From a virus, in the IMG/VR virus record IMGVR_UViG_3300026382_000060, positions 1 through 20,759 of that record: a DNA stretch of 20,759 nt. The stretch is one strand, 5' to 3'. Below the pieces are notes generated by a model, which was not told the DNA's origin, searched no databases, and saw only the letters and a program-made list of their open reading frames with translations. Within the stretch, counting starts at the first letter, position 1. Every line of letters begins with the position of its first letter. A program made the position numbers and the translations under genes. Positions 6,228 through 13,637 of this stretch are shown here, in pieces.

Positions 6228-6496
6228 TTTACTTCCTCTACTTTAACAGATGTTTTAGGCACTCTTCTTAAAGAACCCCCAAAATTAACCTCATAAGTAT
6301 GGTCTTCAATGCCTTTAATAACACCATAACCAAAATCTTTATGCCAAATTTCATCTCCCGCAACAAAAGAAGCTGCTACTAATTTTTTCATCTCTGGTCT
6401 AGCACCCCTAACAGTCACTTCTTTTTGTTTTTCAGCTCTATGTTTTACAGCTTTGTCAGAAATAGCCGCTACATTTCCAGATTTTCTTCTACTCAT
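6224..6496 (-). CDS. Tudor/SH3-like (UvrD C-terminal-like) small protein
   Basis: A 90-residue protein and the first gene of the leftward operon, ATG 6496 with AAAGGA 6 bases before it. The first ~40 residues are strongly basic (SRRKSG, KHRAEKQKEVTVR, MKKL) and likely disordered, suiting nucleic acid contact. Residues ~47-84 read G-D-E-I-W-H-x-D-F-G-Y-G-V-I, a V-N-F-G-G strand and a basic turn. This is the G-D-x-V-x-H-x-x-F-G-x-G-x-V pattern of UvrD/PcrA C-terminal Tudor-like domains, which in the host contact RNA polymerase. A role as an early regulator touching RNA polymerase or nucleic acid is inference. Confidence 0.75.
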   Translation of the reverse strand: MSRRKSGNVAAISDKAVKHRAEKQKEVTVRGARPEMKKLVAASFVAGDEIWHKDFGYGVIKGIEDHTYEVNFGGSLRRVPKTSVKVEEVK

Positions 6497-6535
6497 TCTT
6501 GTTCCTTTTTGTTATAAGTTATAACCTCAAAGATT

Positions 6536-6594
6536 AAAAAAGATGTTACAGCCTCAAAAACGTTAAATAATATAACGTAGCAGACTATAACATC
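6536..6594 (-). terminator. Attenuator-like terminator in the leader of the leftward operon
   Basis: Minus strand, between the promoter at 6621-6649 and the first gene. GATGTTATAG (6594-6585) pairs with CTGTAACATC (6551-6542), 10 bp with one G-U pair. It encloses a second stem, ACGTTA / TAACGT, and is followed directly by six U (6541-6536). A transcript ending here would be about 75-80 nt. It is either an attenuator controlling the operon or the end of a small leader RNA. Confidence 0.55.
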
Positions 6595-6611
6595 TCTCTC
6601 AAAGGGGTTAT

Positions 6612-6631
6612 TGTAGTGACATTATACTACA
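6612..6631. promoter_or_regulatory. Possible operator TGTAGT-N8-ACTACA over the -10 box
   Basis: A 6-bp inverted repeat whose centre is the TATAAT of the leftward promoter (6621-6626). That position would let a bound repressor block RNA polymerase. The candidate protein is unknown. Confidence 0.4.
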
Positions 6632-6649
6632 TAATTTTACACAAGTCAA
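6621..6649 (-). promoter_or_regulatory. Strong sigma-70 promoter of the leftward operon (TTGACT-N17-TATAAT)
   Basis: Minus strand: TTGACT at 6644-6649 and TATAAT at 6621-6626, spaced exactly 17 bases, one mismatch in total. Transcription would start near 6614 and run leftward through the leader structure into the 6224-6496 gene. Confidence 0.7.
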
Positions 6650-6707
6650 GAGATACAACAAGAAAGTTAGGAAAAAAGATATATTTTATATAAATACAAG
6701 GAATAAT

Positions 6708-6818
6708 ATGAAAATAAATAAGTATTTAAAGACTTTTGTAGCCAACAAATATAAAAGAAAAGTGCTAATACTTACTATGATAGCTAAAATTTTAAAGGAT
6801 AATAAAAATGAGCAATGA
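6708..6818 (+). CDS. Small basic protein upstream of terS
   Basis: A 36-residue frame with AAGGA 5 bases before ATG 6708. The stop overlaps the terS start by 11 bases, so translation of the two may be coupled. Lysine-rich with a hydrophobic patch (VLILTMIAKIL). No family recognised. It is accepted mainly for its ribosome site and overlap, and could instead be a leader peptide. AT-rich sequence with -10-like TATAAA elements lies just upstream, but no clear -35. Confidence 0.5.
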   Translation: MKINKYLKTFVANKYKRKVLILTMIAKILKDNKNEQ

Positions 6819-7212
6819 ATTAGTACCTATTAACAATATAGAGAGGTCTATATGTGAGTTATACGCAGAGGGAAACTCTTTGGACTTTATATCAGTGGAA
6901 TTAGGATTAGATAAGAAAGTTATAAAGTCTACAATAAAGAAACCACAATGTAATAAACTCATCAAAGAACTGATAGAAGAATTAAATGCTGCTAGTAAAG
7001 AGGGTAGAGTAAGAATTCTGAATAGAATTATAGAAGATAGAATAGTTCAGATAGAAACCGAGTTTGGAGGCAACTTTGCTTTCTCAACAAATAAAGATTT
7101 ACCTGACCTGCTTGTGGCTATGGATAATATGCTTAAAGAAAGAGAGAAAAAAGAGTTAGGAACACAGGAAAATACAACAATACAAATACTAAATCAAATA
7201 TACCAAGATTAA
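6808..7212 (+). CDS. Terminase small subunit (likely)
   Basis: A 134-residue protein from ATG 6808 (AAAGGA upstream). The N-terminal ~45 residues contain a helix-turn-helix of the terminase small-subunit kind (CELYAEGNSLDFISVELGLDKKVIKSTIKKP). The rest is long helices suited to oligomerisation. Small terminases recognise viral DNA and hand it to the large subunit for packaging. Position directly before terL and at the start of the structural operon supports the call. Sequence evidence alone is moderate, because small terminases diverge fast. Confidence 0.7.
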   Translation: MSNELVPINNIERSICELYAEGNSLDFISVELGLDKKVIKSTIKKPQCNKLIKELIEELNAASKEGRVRILNRIIEDRIVQIETEFGGNFAFSTNKDLPDLLVAMDNMLKEREKKELGTQENTTIQILNQIYQD

Positions 7213-7234
7213 GGGAATACGGTTACTTTTGTAG

Positions 7235-7300
7235 AAGTGTCAAAAACCATAATCATTGTTTTGTAATTTTTTAGAGTAGAATTTAGTTAAAAAGGATTAG
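7235..7300 (+). repeat. Intergenic repeat, copy 1 (terS-terL gap)
   Basis: Begins AAGTGTCAAAAACCATAATC and continues through CATTGTTTTGTAA, a T run and TAGAATTTAGTTAA to AGGATTAG, which serves as the terL ribosome site. It is nearly identical over ~66 bases to copy 2 (8702-8770). Its first 36 bases from 7236 are identical to copy 3 (15825-15860). Confidence 0.9.
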
Positions 7301-7304
7301 GAAA

Positions 7305-8660
7305 ATGAGTATAGAAAAACAGTTACTACCAGATGATGTTATACAATATCAAAAGTTTAAAAAACGATTAAGGTATAAAAACATAATACCTATGGTAGGA
7401 TTTAAACCGCATAATAAACAAAAAGAAATAATTGAGACTATCCAGACAGGACACTTTGAAGTAATGTCTTTAACTTGTGGTAGACGATTTGGAAAAACAT
7501 TTGTTATTTCATTTATTGGAGGAGCAGAATTGGCAGTACCTTATGCTTCTATGTTACTTATGACCCCAACATTTTCCAACGCAAGTGTTATGTATCAGGA
7601 AATAGAAAAATATGTAAATAAGATAGGAATAAAAATAGTAAGAAAAGACACCAAAACCTTAACTTTTGAAACAGAGTTGGGTTCCACCATATTTGTTGTT
7701 ACACCTAAATCCGTTTCAAACGCATTAGGAAGAAAATTCAGTCTTGTTGTATTTGATGAAAGTCAAGATATACCGGATGTAGTAAATTTATGGGAAAATT
7801 ATATACAACCAGCCCAAGCTGACTACGGAAATGACGAGGAAACAGGAATGTCAGTATCTAAGACCATTTTTATAGGAACAGCAAGAGATGAAGAAAATGA
7901 TATGTACACAATAATTAAAAGAAGTAGACAGAAAAAGTATAGAGAGAAGTATATCAATTTTACTTACCCTACCTCGTCTAATCCTTATATACCTAAAAGT
8001 TATTTAAACAATAAAAAAGCAACTCTTGACCCAGTAACATTTGGAAGAGAATATGAGGGTAAATGGTCTAAATCAAGTAAAGAAATTATTTATTATTCTT
8101 TTGATAGGGATAAACACGTTAAATCAAAAGAATGGATTTTAAATAAAATAAACCCGGATGGGACTTTTATTTGCGGAATAGATGTAGGATATAGAGATAA
8201 TACAGCCTATTTAATTGCGTATGTAGAACCTTTTACAGGTATCATATATGTATTGGATGAGTACAAGGAAAGTAATAAAAGTTCAGGAGAGCATATAAAA
8301 AATTTTAGGGAAAAAGAAGCAAAATATGTAAATAATACACCTTTAAGATATTGTGACCCGTCCGCCGCTCAACTTATAGCAGATTGGATAACTGACTATG
8401 ATTATTTAGTTCAGGCAGGGTATAATGCTGTTAATGAGGGAGTAAAATTCGTTAATGGTAAATTTTCTCACGATAAATTATTTATAAGCGAAGAATGTGA
8501 AGAGCTTATAGAGCAGATTGAAGAGATGAGATGGAAAGATAATACAAACGATGTAGTAAGAACTAAAAAAAGAAGTCATTATGACTTAGGGTTTGCTGCC
8601 TTTCGGTACTTAATAGCAAGTTGGGAATTATCTAACACTTTTGAAATTACCAAAGTGTAG
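7305..8660 (+). CDS. terL: Terminase large subunit (packaging ATPase/nuclease)
   Basis: A 451-residue protein, the usual TerL size. The N-terminal ATPase has Walker A at residues 58-65 (CGRRFGKT) and Walker B at ~147-152 (LVVFDE), followed by a motif III-like FIGTARDE near 189-196. The C-terminal RNase H-like nuclease shows acidic positions at D293 (GIDVGYRD), D318 (VLDEY) and the late D in SHYDLGFAAF. It pumps DNA into the prohead through the portal and cuts it at the end. The RBS lies within repeat copy 1. No truncation or frameshift seen. Confidence 0.96.
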   Translation: MSIEKQLLPDDVIQYQKFKKRLRYKNIIPMVGFKPHNKQKEIIETIQTGHFEVMSLTCGRRFGKTFVISFIGGAELAVPYASMLLMTPTFSNASVMYQEIEKYVNKIGIKIVRKDTKTLTFETELGSTIFVVTPKSVSNALGRKFSLVVFDESQDIPDVVNLWENYIQPAQADYGNDEETGMSVSKTIFIGTARDEENDMYTIIKRSRQKKYREKYINFTYPTSSNPYIPKSYLNNKKATLDPVTFGREYEGKWSKSSKEIIYYSFDRDKHVKSKEWILNKINPDGTFICGIDVGYRDNTAYLIAYVEPFTGIIYVLDEYKESNKSSGEHIKNFREKEAKYVNNTPLRYCDPSAAQLIADWITDYDYLVQAGYNAVNEGVKFVNGKFSHDKLFISEECEELIEQIEEMRWKDNTNDVVRTKKRSHYDLGFAAFRYLIASWELSNTFEITKV

Positions 8661-8706
8661 GAGATAAAGCCCAGATTGTGGGGGTATAAGCACTTTTTTG
8701 AAAGTG
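8636..8706 (+). other. Alternating CACTTT / AAAGTG hairpins at the end of terL
   Basis: CACTTT (8636), AAAGTG (8652), CACTTT (8691) and AAAGTG (8701) alternate, so the mRNA can fold two local hairpins or one long-range one. Between them lies CCCA-GATTG-TGGG (about 8671-8683). The last arm enters repeat copy 2. No good T run follows, so this may be an mRNA stabiliser or processing structure, not a classic terminator. Confidence 0.4.
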
Positions 8707-8770
8707 TCAAAAACCATAATCATTGTTTTGTAGTTTTTTAGAGTTAGAATTTAGTTAAAAAAAGGATTAG
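8702..8770 (+). repeat. Intergenic repeat, copy 2 (terL-portal gap)
   Basis: Matches copy 1 along its whole length with only a few changes, including the terminal AGGATTAG ribosome-like site. Here that site is followed by no gene: the portal starts 126 bases later with its own AAAGGA. Copy 2 therefore looks like a duplicated leader whose gene was lost or never present. Confidence 0.88.
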
Positions 8771-8797
8771 AAATACTCTTTTATATTTACTATAATT

Positions 8798-8827
8798 TTG
8801 ACTATATCTCTAACCCTGCTTTATATA
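8798..8827 (+). promoter_or_regulatory. Promoter-like TTGACT-N18-TATATA before portal
   Basis: TTGACT (8798-8803) and TATATA/TATAAA (8822-8829) lie in the 126-base stretch between repeat copy 2 and the portal gene. It would give capsid genes their own start. Confidence 0.45.
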
Positions 8828-8842
8828 AAATAGTAAATAACA

Positions 8843-8864
8843 GATAGTATAATTCAGTACTATC
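8843..8864. other. Inverted repeat GATAGTA-N8-TACTATC
   Basis: A perfect 7-bp inverted repeat with an 8-base gap that includes a TATAAT hexamer. It lies in the portal leader between the promoter-like site and the ribosome site. Possible operator or leader hairpin. Confidence 0.4.
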
Positions 8865-8896
8865 AAGTTTAAAAATAAATCTACAAAAGGAAAAAT

Positions 8897-10255
8897 ATGT
8901 TTGATTTTATAAAGAATATGTTCGGTTCTAATGACAAAGGAGATGGTATACCTCCTATGGAGTTTGAAACAGTAAAACAAATAATAGTTACCGACCAGCA
9001 GACTAAAAATACAAAAGCAGGTAATAAAATAGCAGAGGATTATAAAAGTGGTAACAACGCATTAGCCAAGTCGGCAGAAGAAAATTATCTACATACAGCT
9101 GATTTGGTTTACTCTTGTGTTGATTATATAGCAAAAGCAGCCTCACAGGCAATTCCTAAAATCTATATACTTGATAGAGATACAAATAAGAAAACAAGAG
9201 TTAAAGATAAGGCTTTACAAGCTTGGGAATTATCTCCAAATCCATTCTTTACTTGGGGAGAGTTAATAGAGTTGACAATACAAGGTTTAACACTATCAGG
9301 TACTTCATTTTTAACTTTTGAGAAAGTAAAAGGTAGATATGAGACTTGGTTTTTATCTACTCCTAGTAAAACTAAAATAGTTCCATCTGTTAAAGATTAC
9401 ATTGAGGGAGTAGTATTCGCAGACAATATCGCATATAAACCAGATGAGGTAATTATTTTAAGAAATCCGACCCTTAATAATGCTTATTATGGTGTACCTA
9501 CTGTAAGACCTTTATTTGACAATTTATTATTAGAAGCGGACGCACTAACTGCTTTAAAAGATTTCTATAAAGGGTCAAATCTTTTATCAGGTGTGATGGA
9601 AAGTGAGTTTGCTATGACAAATGAGCAAATAAACAGCCTTAGAACTCAATTTAAAGAACTTTTCGGTAGAAATGGGGCAGATAGAGGAGGAACAGCTGTT
9701 TTGCCTAATAAACTTAAATATAAGCCGATACAAGCTACTCCTGCGGACAGTAAACTTTTAGAAAGTATGGGTGTAACAGATGATAGAGTATATAAAGTAT
9801 TTAAACTAAATCAAACAGTAGTAGGAGGACACAGTAGTAATTTACCTACAAGAGATTTAATGAGAGTTACTTTCAATACAGCTGTAAGACCTTATTTATA
9901 TAAAATACAAGACCAAATTACACTGTTTTTACAACAGAACACTAAAAATAGCGATATAATTTTTGAATTTGACTTGGATAGAGTAGTAGAATTAGAAACA
10001 AGTCTTGATATAAAAGCTCAATCAGCTAAAACACTTATGGCAACAGGTGTAGCAAGTATGAATGAAGCGAGAGACTTGGTTGGATTACCACGTTTAGACA
10101 TAGAAAATGCTGATAAAAATCTATTAGCAGCTAGTATGTATGGTAGTGGAGCAAGATTTATTCAAGATGATACTCCTATAATACAAGGAGATGGAACACA
10201 AGACCCCGCTGGAAGTACAGACCCACAGGGCGGTAATCCAGACTTAAAAAACTAA
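8897..10255 (+). CDS. Portal protein (HK97 family)
   Basis: A 452-residue protein from ATG 8897 (AAAAGGA upstream). It fits the HK97-type portal: N-terminal VYSCVDYIAKAAS helix region, GTSFLTFEK segment, LRNPTLNNAYYGVPTVRPL and the FKLNQTVVGGHSSNLPTRDLMRVTFNTAVRPYLYKIQDQI region near the C-terminal third. The Gly/Gln/Asp-rich tail after ~430 is probably disordered. Twelve copies form the ring at one capsid vertex through which TerL loads DNA and to which the neck attaches. Order terL-portal-protease-capsid is canonical. Confidence 0.95.
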   Translation: MFDFIKNMFGSNDKGDGIPPMEFETVKQIIVTDQQTKNTKAGNKIAEDYKSGNNALAKSAEENYLHTADLVYSCVDYIAKAASQAIPKIYILDRDTNKKTRVKDKALQAWELSPNPFFTWGELIELTIQGLTLSGTSFLTFEKVKGRYETWFLSTPSKTKIVPSVKDYIEGVVFADNIAYKPDEVIILRNPTLNNAYYGVPTVRPLFDNLLLEADALTALKDFYKGSNLLSGVMESEFAMTNEQINSLRTQFKELFGRNGADRGGTAVLPNKLKYKPIQATPADSKLLESMGVTDDRVYKVFKLNQTVVGGHSSNLPTRDLMRVTFNTAVRPYLYKIQDQITLFLQQNTKNSDIIFEFDLDRVVELETSLDIKAQSAKTLMATGVASMNEARDLVGLPRLDIENADKNLLAASMYGSGARFIQDDTPIIQGDGTQDPAGSTDPQGGNPDLKN

Positions 10256-10267
10256 AAAGGAAGAAAA

Positions 10268-11215
10268 ATGAGTAAACAACAAAAGTTTAATATGACTTTG
10301 AAAGAAGTTACAACAACAGAAGAAGAGCAAGGTATAGTTATTATATCAGGGTATGCCAACAGATATAAAAATGAAGAGGGAGAAGTTGTAATTGATAGAA
10401 GTTGGGAGAGTGTTGCCCCGTTCTCTTATAATTTACTAGATTATTTAAAAAATCCAGTTGTATTATTTGACCACGATGTAACTAAACCTGTTGGTAAAGC
10501 ATTAGCCGTAGAGATGAAACCAGAGGGATTATATGTAAAAATAGCTGTTTATAGAGATGTAAATCCTGAAATATATGCTGCGGTTAAAAATGGTGTTTTA
10601 AGAACTCTAAGCATTGGATTTAGAGCAAAAGATTATAAAATAGTAGATGATGATATATGGGTTTGGACTGAGGTAGATTTATATGAGATTAGTATTGTTG
10701 CTATTCCAGATAATCAAGATAGTATTTTTACAGTTAGTGAAATTAAAAGTTGCGCTAATGGGGAGTGTGCCTTAGTCTCAAAAAGCATAGATACAAGTTT
10801 AATGTCTCCTGAGTTAAGAGAAGAAATATCAAAACAATTATGTACTATGAAGACAGAGATTAACGAGAGTAATTCTCAATCAAGTTCTGACGGGTCGGAA
10901 AATAATGATAATGGGTCGGAAAATAATGATAATGGGTCGGAAAATAATGATAATGAGTCAGGAAACGATGATAGTGGGTCAGGTGGTATACTTAATCTTT
11001 TAGCTACCGACACAGACAGTGTTACAACAAAAAATAATGAACCAGAACCAACTAATGAACCAGAACCGATATATAATTCAAATGAGATAACTTTGGAACA
11101 AGCTGTGGAAGTTTTGAGAGCGGAGGCTCCTAAATCCGAGAATTTTGATACTATTTTAAGTATTCAAGCAGAACTTACACAGACATTAAACCAAGTTATT
11201 TCAGAAAATATATAA
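10268..11215 (+). CDS. Prohead maturation protease (HK97 family) with long acidic repeat tail
   Basis: A 315-residue protein, longer than typical HK97 proteases. Residues 1-160 are the peptidase: H69 in VVLFDHD, S115 in LRTLSIGF and an acidic partner around 137-140 (EVDLYEISIVAIP) make the expected Ser-His-acid site. It cleaves the capsid delta domain and itself during head maturation. Residues ~200-240 form an Asn/Asp/Ser/Gly linker with GSENNDN repeated three times plus a diverged fourth copy. NEPEP occurs twice near 257-267. The final ~45 residues are helical and may act as a scaffold or targeting segment. The tail function is inferred. Confidence 0.93.
   Translation: MSKQQKFNMTLKEVTTTEEEQGIVIISGYANRYKNEEGEVVIDRSWESVAPFSYNLLDYLKNPVVLFDHDVTKPVGKALAVEMKPEGLYVKIAVYRDVNPEIYAAVKNGVLRTLSIGFRAKDYKIVDDDIWVWTEVDLYEISIVAIPDNQDSIFTVSEIKSCANGECALVSKSIDTSLMSPELREEISKQLCTMKTEINESNSQSSSDGSENNDNGSENNDNGSENNDNESGNDDSGSGGILNLLATDTDSVTTKNNEPEPTNEPEPIYNSNEITLEQAVEVLRAEAPKSENFDTILSIQAELTQTLNQVISENI
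10892..10975 (+). repeat. 21-bp tandem repeat within the protease gene
   Basis: Three near-identical 21-base units (GGGTCGGAAAATAATGATAA plus T) at 10892, 10913 and 10934, followed by a diverged fourth (10955-10975). Each encodes the 7-residue GSENNDN. The length is divisible by 3, so copy changes keep the frame. A 15-base direct repeat (TAATGAACCAGAACC, twice) lies about 60 bases on. Confidence 0.9.
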
Positions 11216-11227
11216 AAAGGAAACAAA

Positions 11228-12466
11228 ATGAGTTTAGAGTTAATCAAAGAACTTAAAGATAGAGTGGAAAAGGCAGAGGAAAAAGCAAAGACAGCAGAAG
11301 ATGTTATTAAACAAGCAAAAAAAGAATATGAAGATAACATAGCAGACATTAAAAAACAATTTGAAGAAAGAAAAGCTGCTTACGCAACAGGTGCTGTTGT
11401 TACTGACCCTGACGCTGTATCAAGAGCTAAAAAAGATGGAGCAAATCTTTATTTAAAATCAGTTATATTAGGTAAACCTGTAACAGAATTTAAAGAATTT
11501 AAACAAATAGCGGCTGTTGTAGAAAAAGCTATTAAACCAGACGATGTTGAAAGTTGGTTAGGAGAAGAATTTAGTAGCCAAATTTTAGATAAATTAAATC
11601 CTGAATTAAAAGTTGAGGGACTTTTCCAAGCATTAAAATTCCCTAACAATGTATCACAATTCAGCTTCCCAGCTTTAATTGATGATAGTCAAGCATATTT
11701 AATCGCACCAGATGAAGACGCAATTAAATCAGCTATCGGTGCTTCAAAAATTACTTATGAAACACAAAGACTAAAAACTTTAATTGGTGTAACAGACCAA
11801 GCAAATCAAGAAACTGTAACAGCTCTTGTTGACGTAGTAAAACAAAGATTAGTTACTTCATTAGCAAAAGGTTCAGAAAAAGCAATCGTACTAGGTAAAG
11901 ATAAAGACGCTGGATATAACAGTAATGATGTAAGAGAAGCGTTTAAAGGTTTAATGAAACTAGTAAGAGACGCAGGTCAAACACACGATAACGGAGGACA
12001 TCCTATTACAGCAAAAGCTGTGAATGAAGCAAGAAAGTTAATGGGTATGTACGGTATGGAAGTTACTGATTTAGCAATTATCTGTGATTTCAAAACTGCT
12101 TATGATATGCTGGAATTAGATGAAGTTGTAACTATTGAAAAATTCGGTAGTGCTGCTACAATCGTTAAAGGAGAAATCGGTAAACTTTGGGGTATGCCTA
12201 TTATTGTTTCTGGTTATATGTCAAACGGAAATGACGGTAGATTTACAACAGATGGAGAAGATAAAGAAAGTTCTGACGCAACACATAGAGCATTACTTGT
12301 TGTTAATAGAGCATACTTTGGAGTAGCAGATAGAGGACAAATTGGTATAGAAGTTCAAAGAAATGCTGTAAGTTCTACTAACCTTTATGTAGGATTTAGA
12401 GATGTGGATTTCAAAAATATGGCAGTTGACGCTACACCAGCCGCAGCAGTTGTAAATATAGACTAA
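11228..12466 (+). CDS. Major capsid protein (HK97 fold)
   Basis: A 412-residue protein from ATG 11228 (AAAAGGA upstream). Residues 1-50 are a charged coiled coil typical of the delta/scaffold domain removed by the protease. A mature-protein start soon after is likely, perhaps around AAYATGAVV (~49-58). The rest has HK97 capsid character: E-loop and P-domain segments (SFPALIDDSQAYLIAPDEDAI, QRLKTLIGVTDQANQETVTALVDVVKQRLVTSLAKGSEKAIV) and the A-domain end (IGIEVQRNAVSSTNLYVGFRDVDFKNMAVDAT). It follows the protease as expected. Codon choice is smoother than in neighbours, fitting high expression, and a hairpin covers its stop. Confidence 0.93.
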   Translation: MSLELIKELKDRVEKAEEKAKTAEDVIKQAKKEYEDNIADIKKQFEERKAAYATGAVVTDPDAVSRAKKDGANLYLKSVILGKPVTEFKEFKQIAAVVEKAIKPDDVESWLGEEFSSQILDKLNPELKVEGLFQALKFPNNVSQFSFPALIDDSQAYLIAPDEDAIKSAIGASKITYETQRLKTLIGVTDQANQETVTALVDVVKQRLVTSLAKGSEKAIVLGKDKDAGYNSNDVREAFKGLMKLVRDAGQTHDNGGHPITAKAVNEARKLMGMYGMEVTDLAIICDFKTAYDMLELDEVVTIEKFGSAATIVKGEIGKLWGMPIIVSGYMSNGNDGRFTTDGEDKESSDATHRALLVVNRAYFGVADRGQIGIEVQRNAVSSTNLYVGFRDVDFKNMAVDATPAAAVVNID

Positions 12467-12500
12467 TATCGGTCTATATTTCCCTCTTCTTTTTATTTCA
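12454..12500 (+). terminator. Hairpin over the capsid stop codon plus pyrimidine tract
   Basis: AAATATAGAC (12454-12463) pairs perfectly with GTCTATATTT (12472-12481), a 10-bp stem with an 8-base loop that contains the TAA stop. A C/T-rich tract of about 18 bases follows, including T5. It is weaker than a standard terminator and may act as partial terminator or mRNA 3' stabiliser for the capsid message. Confidence 0.55.
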
Positions 12501-12559
12501 AACTTCTTTTTTCTACAATCCGATATATAAGTAATATACTAATATAAAAAGGACGCACA

Positions 12560-12799
12560 ATGTACAAAATCAAATGTATTAACAGAGGTATAAATTCAAG
12601 AGGTAAAACTTTTAGACCAGATAATTTCTACAATGTAACAGATGAAGACGCTGAGTATTTAACAAAAACTTTCCCTAATATATTTATTAAGATTGAAAAG
12701 ATTAAAGTAACTAGTAAAAAAACTAGTAGAAAGTCCAAACCAGTAGAAGTAAAACAATCTATTCCTGCTCCTGAAATTGATAGTTCGGCAGCAGAGTAA
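12560..12799 (+). CDS. Small head-associated protein (hypothetical)
   Basis: A 79-residue protein from ATG 12560 (AAAGGA 6 bases upstream). The first ~45 residues read K-x-x-N-R-G-I-x-S-R-G-K-x-F-x-P, then a V-T-D-E-D-A-x-Y-L segment and F-P-N-x-F. I associate this pattern with small phage proteins coded between the capsid and the first head-tail adaptor. The C-terminal 30 residues are Lys/Ser/Pro-rich and probably flexible. Role unknown; it may be a minor head component. AT-rich sequence with TATACT just upstream could provide an extra start. Confidence 0.65.
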   Translation: MYKIKCINRGINSRGKTFRPDNFYNVTDEDAEYLTKTFPNIFIKIEKIKVTSKKTSRKSKPVEVKQSIPAPEIDSSAAE

Positions 12800-12811
12800 A
12801 GGCTATAAATT

Positions 12812-13636
12812 ATGGCATACTTAGTTGAATTACTGAAACAGAGATTGGAGATAGAAGAGAATGATACTAGTAAAGATTACTTGCTAAGTGAGGCGATAGC
12901 TTTTAGCAAGGGTGTTTTACTTAATTATTGTAGTATTCACTCTTTTAATCAGATTACAAAAGAAAAAGAGTTCGCTCCTGTGAATAACAAATTTTATTTT
13001 CAATTATTTCCTGTTCTTTCACTAGATAAGATTGAGATAGGTGGAGTTGATTTAGTGAAAGATAATAAAATGGAATGGTTAGAACAGAGAGTAGCTACTA
13101 ACTACCCAACAGGAGAGTTTACAAATGTTACACTTAAAGATAAGATAACTGCGGAAGTCTTTAAGTTTAAATGTAAAGGAGAAAACTCAGACGGTAATAA
13201 CGAATGGGAAGTATTAGGAAATAAGAGAGGTAATATGAGTAAAGCCGTATCTAATAGTGAATATGATACTGATTTTTTTACTTTAACTATTAAGGATGAT
13301 AGCGATAATAAGTTTCAAGAGGGAGATTTGTTATTCTTTATGGCAAGAAAAGAGGGTAATTATTTTAATGATTTTTATATAAACCCAAGATTAAGCTCAT
13401 CATATACATACAAAGTAACTTATACTTATGGATACGCTTTTGATGAGATGTTACCATCAGATTTAAAGGCTTTACTACTTAATTTGGCAAATTATTACTT
13501 TACAAAAGCTAACTCTCAGACAGACGGTATAACAAGTCTTGGAAATCAAATAGGAGATGATTTGAAACAAGTTCCTACTAGTTTTCCTGTATCTATTCAA
13601 ACAGCATTAGATTTACACAAAAAGATGGTGCTGTAA
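12812..13636 (+). CDS. Head-tail adaptor / connector (gp6-like)
   Basis: A 274-residue protein. Ends resemble the gp6/gp15-type adaptor: an N-terminal helix pair (LLKQRLEIEENDTSKDYLLSEAIAFSKGVLLNYC) and a C-terminal helix (PSDLKALLLNLANYYFTKANS) with the loop SLGNQIGDDLKQVPTSFPVSIQTALDLHKK. The middle (~80-200) is a beta-rich insertion that makes this longer than the usual 100-200 residues. The adaptor ring binds beneath the portal. Position after capsid and before the neck gene supports it. The insertion may decorate the neck. Confidence 0.7.
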   Translation: MAYLVELLKQRLEIEENDTSKDYLLSEAIAFSKGVLLNYCSIHSFNQITKEKEFAPVNNKFYFQLFPVLSLDKIEIGGVDLVKDNKMEWLEQRVATNYPTGEFTNVTLKDKITAEVFKFKCKGENSDGNNEWEVLGNKRGNMSKAVSNSEYDTDFFTLTIKDDSDNKFQEGDLLFFMARKEGNYFNDFYINPRLSSSYTYKVTYTYGYAFDEMLPSDLKALLLNLANYYFTKANSQTDGITSLGNQIGDDLKQVPTSFPVSIQTALDLHKKMVL

Positions 13637-13637
13637 T

